Source of the DNA: Nostoc edaphicum CCNP1411
GTDB taxonomy: Bacteria > Cyanobacteriota > Cyanobacteriia > Cyanobacteriales > Nostocaceae
NCBI RefSeq assembly: GCF_014023275.1
Contig: NZ_CP054698.1
Coordinates: 7,669,506-7,733,505, forward strand
Length of the DNA: 64,000 bases
Direction of reading: 5' to 3'
Part shown: positions 61,157 to 64,000 of the stretch, piece by piece
Layout: each line of letters starts with the position of its first letter
Numbering within the stretch: the stretch's first letter is position 1
The notes under the pieces: model-generated
Databases searched by the model: none
What the model saw: only the letters and a program-made list of their open reading frames with translations
Told to the model about the DNA's origin: nothing
Position numbers and translations under genes: made by a program

Positions 61157-61675
61157 ATGAGTATGTCTTACGCACTCGTACATTACCCCAATATTAACAC
61201 GGAATATATCAATCAAATAAGGCAGAAATATGACCCACAATTTAATTTAATTGAACCACATATTACACTTGTATTTCCCGTAATTGAGTCTATTAATGAA
61301 AACAATCTCATTCTTCATATTGATAGTATCTTGAGTAAGTGGAAAATATTTCCTATTTGTCTCAAAGGATTACAAAAATCATGGGATGAGTATATATTTT
61401 TAATGCTTGAAGAAGGAAAGGTCGATATGATAGAACTACATAATGAATTATATACAGGTATATTAGATGAATATTGCAGAGACAATTTACAATTCGTTCC
61501 GCATTTAACGCTAGGAATATGTAGAAAAGATACAGATCAATTTTTGCAATTCTTAAAAGAAGTACAGCATTTAGGTTTAAATTATCGTTGTTTTGTCGAT
61601 AAAGTCCACCTGATAAATATTGCTGATCAGAAGAGGTCAATAATTTGGAGTAAAGAATTTGTATTGCGAAATTAG
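61157..61675 (+). CDS. 2H phosphoesterase / 2'-5' RNA ligase family protein
   Basis: A 172-residue protein with two HxT/S motifs spaced as in the 2H family: IEPHITLVFPV (near residue 35) and FVPHLTLGICR (near 120). Such proteins act on 2',3'-cyclic or 2'-5' phosphodiester bonds in RNA or nucleotides. It is a single-domain protein with no neighbouring RNA-repair gene. Start MSMSYALV at 61157; the second ATG is two codons later. Confidence 0.85.
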   Translation: MSMSYALVHYPNINTEYINQIRQKYDPQFNLIEPHITLVFPVIESINENNLILHIDSILSKWKIFPICLKGLQKSWDEYIFLMLEEGKVDMIELHNELYTGILDEYCRDNLQFVPHLTLGICRKDTDQFLQFLKEVQHLGLNYRCFVDKVHLINIADQKRSIIWSKEFVLRN

Positions 61676-61711
61676 CAAAGCTTTAATCGTGTTGGCATTT
61701 CCCCTAGTTAT

Positions 61712-62674
61712 TTACTGCTCCCTTGAGACTATTCTATCTGTTTGAATCTTCTGAATTGCCCGTTGTGCTTGGATGGACACTTCTTTGTCAGGATCATCTA
61801 AGGCTTGTTGCAGGGGGTTAATAACATCAGGATGAGCTAAATTACCAAGTGCGATCGCAGCTTCTTTGCGGACATCTGCATATTCATCTGTTAATGCTTG
61901 AATTAATCTCGGCATAACTTGAATATCTGGAATTTTTTGCAAGGCTTGTGCTGCTGATTTCCGCACTTGCCAATGTTCATCACTTAAAGCTATTTCTAAT
62001 ACTGAAATTGCTTGATTATTTGCATGAATAGCCAGAGATTTAGCTGCATTCCGACGAACTTGCCAGTCACTATCATTTGTAAGTGCTTGACAAAGCATTG
62101 TAATAACTTCTGCATCTTGTAAATGTTCTAAAGTTAAAGCAGCAGCACGACGTACACTTGCTTCTTGATCAAAGATTAAATTTAAAGCTTGCGGACATTT
62201 TTCTAGTTGATTTATATATCGCAGTGTCGTAATGGCTGCTTCTCTTAATTCAGGTTTTTTTGATTCTAAAAATGGTAAAATATCGGGTAAAGATTGGATA
62301 TCATGTATCTTCCGCAAAAGCACTAAAATATTTAATTGAAGATTTATATCATTACTTTGGAGTTTATCTAGTAAAAGTAACAATTCATTTTGTGTAACTA
62401 ACTCGTTTAATGCTGATACGGCTTCAGTGCGAATATCTATATCTGCTGAACCGAGGCATTCAATTAAGGCAGGGATGGCAACAGGATTAGCAATTTCCCA
62501 AAGGGCATATATTGCTATTTTCTGAACAGTAATATGTTCGTCTTTTAAAGCTATTATTAAAGCGTCGATTGTTTCGTCATCGCCTAAATGTTGCAAGGTT
62601 TTGACAGCTACTATACGATCATTTAGGTCAGGCGATCGCAGCATTTCTAGCCAATTTTTGAGGTCATCGTTCAT
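61712..62674 (-). CDS. HEAT-repeat protein
   Basis: A 320-residue all-helical protein made of about nine ~31-residue HEAT/PBS-lyase-type repeats (DRIVAVKTLQHLGDDETIDALIIAL, IDIRTEAVSALNEL, WQVRRNAAKSLAIHANNQAISVLEIAL, WQVRKSAAQALQKIPDIQVMPRLIQAL). Such proteins bind other proteins; phycobilin lyases use the same repeat. The adjacent ferredoxin (19-bp gap, same strand) may be its partner. A chromophore-lyase role is not supported, as no phycobilisome gene is near. Confidence 0.85.
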   Translation of the reverse strand: MNDDLKNWLEMLRSPDLNDRIVAVKTLQHLGDDETIDALIIALKDEHITVQKIAIYALWEIANPVAIPALIECLGSADIDIRTEAVSALNELVTQNELLLLLDKLQSNDINLQLNILVLLRKIHDIQSLPDILPFLESKKPELREAAITTLRYINQLEKCPQALNLIFDQEASVRRAAALTLEHLQDAEVITMLCQALTNDSDWQVRRNAAKSLAIHANNQAISVLEIALSDEHWQVRKSAAQALQKIPDIQVMPRLIQALTDEYADVRKEAAIALGNLAHPDVINPLQQALDDPDKEVSIQAQRAIQKIQTDRIVSREQ

Positions 62675-62693
62675 TAATCTTTACCACAGATAG

Positions 62694-62921
62694 TTAACGT
62701 AATAAAAAGGGAATTTGTACTGTAATTGCATTAGTTGGACATTCTTTTTCACAAGGTAGACAAAACCAACACTCATCATATTTCATGTAAGCTTTGCCTG
62801 TTTCTGGATTTTTTGCCAATACATCCAAGGGACAAACTTCAATACAAGCTGTGCATTTTTCTAGACATTTCGATTCATCAACGATGACAGGAACATCTAT
62901 TCTCTGATTAATTAAAGCCAT
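62694..62921 (-). CDS. 2x[4Fe-4S] ferredoxin, APS-reductase beta-subunit-like
   Basis: A 75-residue ferredoxin. The clusters are held by CLEKCTACIEVCPLDVL (C-x3-C-x2-C-x3-C, residues ~19-31) and CWFCLPCEKECPTNAI (near 51-61). The extra residue in the first motif and the Trp/Asp-rich YMKYDECWFC are typical of AprB-like and AsfB-like subunits. The flavoprotein partner is not adjacent. It precedes the HEAT-protein gene in an operon, and could be an alternative partner for the FAD protein at 23.6 kb. Confidence 0.85.
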   Translation of the reverse strand: MALINQRIDVPVIVDESKCLEKCTACIEVCPLDVLAKNPETGKAYMKYDECWFCLPCEKECPTNAITVQIPFLLR

Positions 62922-63021
62922 AAAATAACTCCATTATTTTGTAATTAAACTGCTAAACGATAAAATAAATGGGGTAAGCTTACATCAATTATCTCATGAT
63001 TTTAGGTTATTTATAGGCATA

Positions 63022-63564
63022 ATGGAATATCGCAGAGCCAAGATAGAAGGAGGTACATTTTTCTTTACCGTTGTTACTCATAACCGCCGGGAATTTCTTT
63101 GTAATACAGAGAATATTCTGCTGTTAAGACAAGCATTCAGAGAAGTAATAAGCAAATCTCCATTTATTGTAGATGCCATTGCCATATTACCAAACCACAT
63201 ACACTGTATTTGGACTTTACCACCAGGGGACAGTGATTTTTCTGATCGTTGGCGATTAATCAAAAATTATTTTACCCATCATTGTAATATTAAATATCAA
63301 GGAAAAATCTCTTTGTCACGTCGGAATAAAGGTGAAAAAGCTGTTTGGCAACGCAGATTTTGGGAACATCAAATTCAAGATGAAATTGATTTCATTCGTC
63401 ATGTTGATTATATTCATTATAATCCTGTCAAGCATGGATACGTTAAAGCACCTAAAGATTTGAATTATTCAAGTTTCATTTTGTATGTAAACAAAGGAAT
63501 TTACGATATAGATTGGGGTTCAGGGGTAGAGATACAATTTCCCGAAGATGTAGGAAATGAATAA
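63022..63564 (+). CDS. REP-associated tyrosine transposase (RAYT)
   Basis: A 180-residue Y1-type transposase-like protein. The His-hydrophobe-His metal site is LPNHIHCIWTLPPG (near residue 60), the N-terminal strand is FFFTVVTHNRREFL, and the catalytic Tyr is in the HVDYIHYNPVKHGYV segment (near 136-140). RAYTs act on short palindromic REP sequences and are domesticated single-copy genes in many bacteria. REP-like palindromes (GTAGGTTGGGT) start 17 bases after its stop and another copy is at 52954-53036, which fits a RAYT/REP system. Confidence 0.9.
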   Translation: MEYRRAKIEGGTFFFTVVTHNRREFLCNTENILLLRQAFREVISKSPFIVDAIAILPNHIHCIWTLPPGDSDFSDRWRLIKNYFTHHCNIKYQGKISLSRRNKGEKAVWQRRFWEHQIQDEIDFIRHVDYIHYNPVKHGYVKAPKDLNYSSFILYVNKGIYDIDWGSGVEIQFPEDVGNE

Positions 63565-63580
63565 TCTATTTGTAGGTTGG

Positions 63581-63793
63581 GTGGAGGCGCAAGTTAGTAT
63601 CTTAGCAACAAATGAACAATTTATATTGCGCCGTAACCCAACATCAAGCGGTATCAATCTTCGTGCATAAACAAATATATAAAACAGGTTTAAGATTGAT
63701 TTTTTCTAAGAAATTGAGAGATTATTATAGTGTGAATATTTTCTGTTTTGCCGATATCATTTGTTGGGTTACACTACGTTTCACCCAACCTAC
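63581..63793. repeat. REP-like palindromes flanking the RAYT gene
   Basis: TGTAGGTTGGGTGGAGGCGC at 63581-63600 pairs with GCGCCGTAACCCAACAT ending at 63644. A further inverted unit (TTGTTGGGTT ... CACCCAACCTAC) lies at 63761-63793. The outermost GTAGGTTGGGT and ACCCAACCTAC are inverted relative to one another, suggesting a composite unit. No credible gene lies in the interval 63565-63917. Confidence 0.65.
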
Positions 63794-63917
63794 GGGAGAG
63801 AGCGATCGCAGTTGCGGGTCTTGATGCATACGATGAAATTCATTCAAATATTTAAATCCCAGACGACAGCAAGCACAGTATGAGTGGTAAATGTATTAAT
63901 TAAGTCCATATTTTTCA

Positions 63918-64000
63918 CTAAAGCAATTTTTTCTGAAACGTCAATGATTGCTTGATATTGGTATAGCCAATTTTCTCATAAAACAAGTGAGCTTCTTTGC
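63918..64000 (-). CDS. GNAT N-acetyltransferase, C-terminal end only
   Basis: A 26-codon frame reading in from the window edge to TAG at 63918-63920 translates to KEAHLFYEKIGY followed by TNIKQSLTFQKKLL. This is the usual last part of a GNAT domain (AhxFYEKxGY, then a beta strand ending in F-x-K). The rest of the gene is outside the window, so nothing can be said about substrate. Confidence 0.6.
   Translation of the reverse strand, partial: KEAHLFYEKIGYTNIKQSLTFQKKLL

Noticed and set aside
61712..62674. HEAT protein as a phycobilin lyase (CpcE/F-like)
   Set aside because: Repeats are generic and no phycobiliprotein gene is in the window.

Overview
The window looks like a chromosomal segment of a filamentous, Nostoc-like cyanobacterium. 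The reasons are frequent HIP1 octamers (GCGATCGC), many short tandemly repeated heptamer/octamer tracts between genes, the photosystem I assembly gene ycf3, a carotenoid cleavage oxygenase, two PEP-CTERM proteins, a TPR-type Ser/Thr kinase and a CoaR-type cobalt sensor. No rRNA, tRNA or CRISPR array was seen.

Layout. 1-19.7 kb is mostly housekeeping: an HD phosphohydrolase, small DUF proteins, a GST, an SRAP protein, ycf3, gatC, a MoaD-like protein, a large exported lamin-tail protein, an acyltransferase, a carotenoid oxygenase, a membrane GTPase, a PEP-CTERM protein, a kinase and a class II glutamine amidotransferase. 20.2-21.5 kb holds coaR and a likely operator. 21.6-43.4 kb is an accessory island: two SAM methyltransferases, three intact GSTs and one broken GST, an FAD oxidoreductase with a 2x[4Fe-4S] ferredoxin partner, an IPNS-like and a TauD-like 2-oxoglutarate oxygenase, a Tas-like aldo/keto reductase, an arylsulfotransferase-family protein, a CmcJ-like protein, a uridine-kinase-like P-loop protein, an EamA permease, a Tam-like methyltransferase and an SsuABC/TauABC-type ABC transporter with two binding proteins. 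I infer organosulfur (sulfonate/sulfate ester) acquisition. 44.7-50.2 kb continues the sulfur theme: a secreted rhodanese, a YeeE/YedE transporter, metY and metX, which fix sulfide into homocysteine. 50.6-64 kb is mixed: amidase, orotate phosphoribosyltransferase-like protein, acetyltransferase, a small redox/SDR group, a CadD-like transporter, beta-carbonic anhydrase, Mrp, a 2H phosphoesterase, a HEAT protein with a second ferredoxin, and a RAYT transposase.

Mobile DNA. Two copies of one IS5-family (IS903-like) element lie at 43.5 and 53.1 kb, each with a 9-bp target duplication; the second has a frameshifted transposase. Two families of short non-coding elements (MITE-like) can be delimited exactly by inverted ends and 9-10 bp target duplications, and both families contain nested insertions. 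Further palindromic repeats lie near a RAYT gene.

Possible working model (inference): the ABC system imports organosulfur compounds; the FAD/ferredoxin pair, TauD-like and IPNS-like oxygenases, GSTs and arylsulfotransferase-like enzyme release or transfer sulfur; rhodanese and YeeE handle sulfane sulfur or thiosulfate; MetX/MetY assimilate sulfide. The window also contains several decayed genes: a GST broken by a 4-bp duplication, a secreted small protein with an internal amber codon, and an XRE-regulator fragment.
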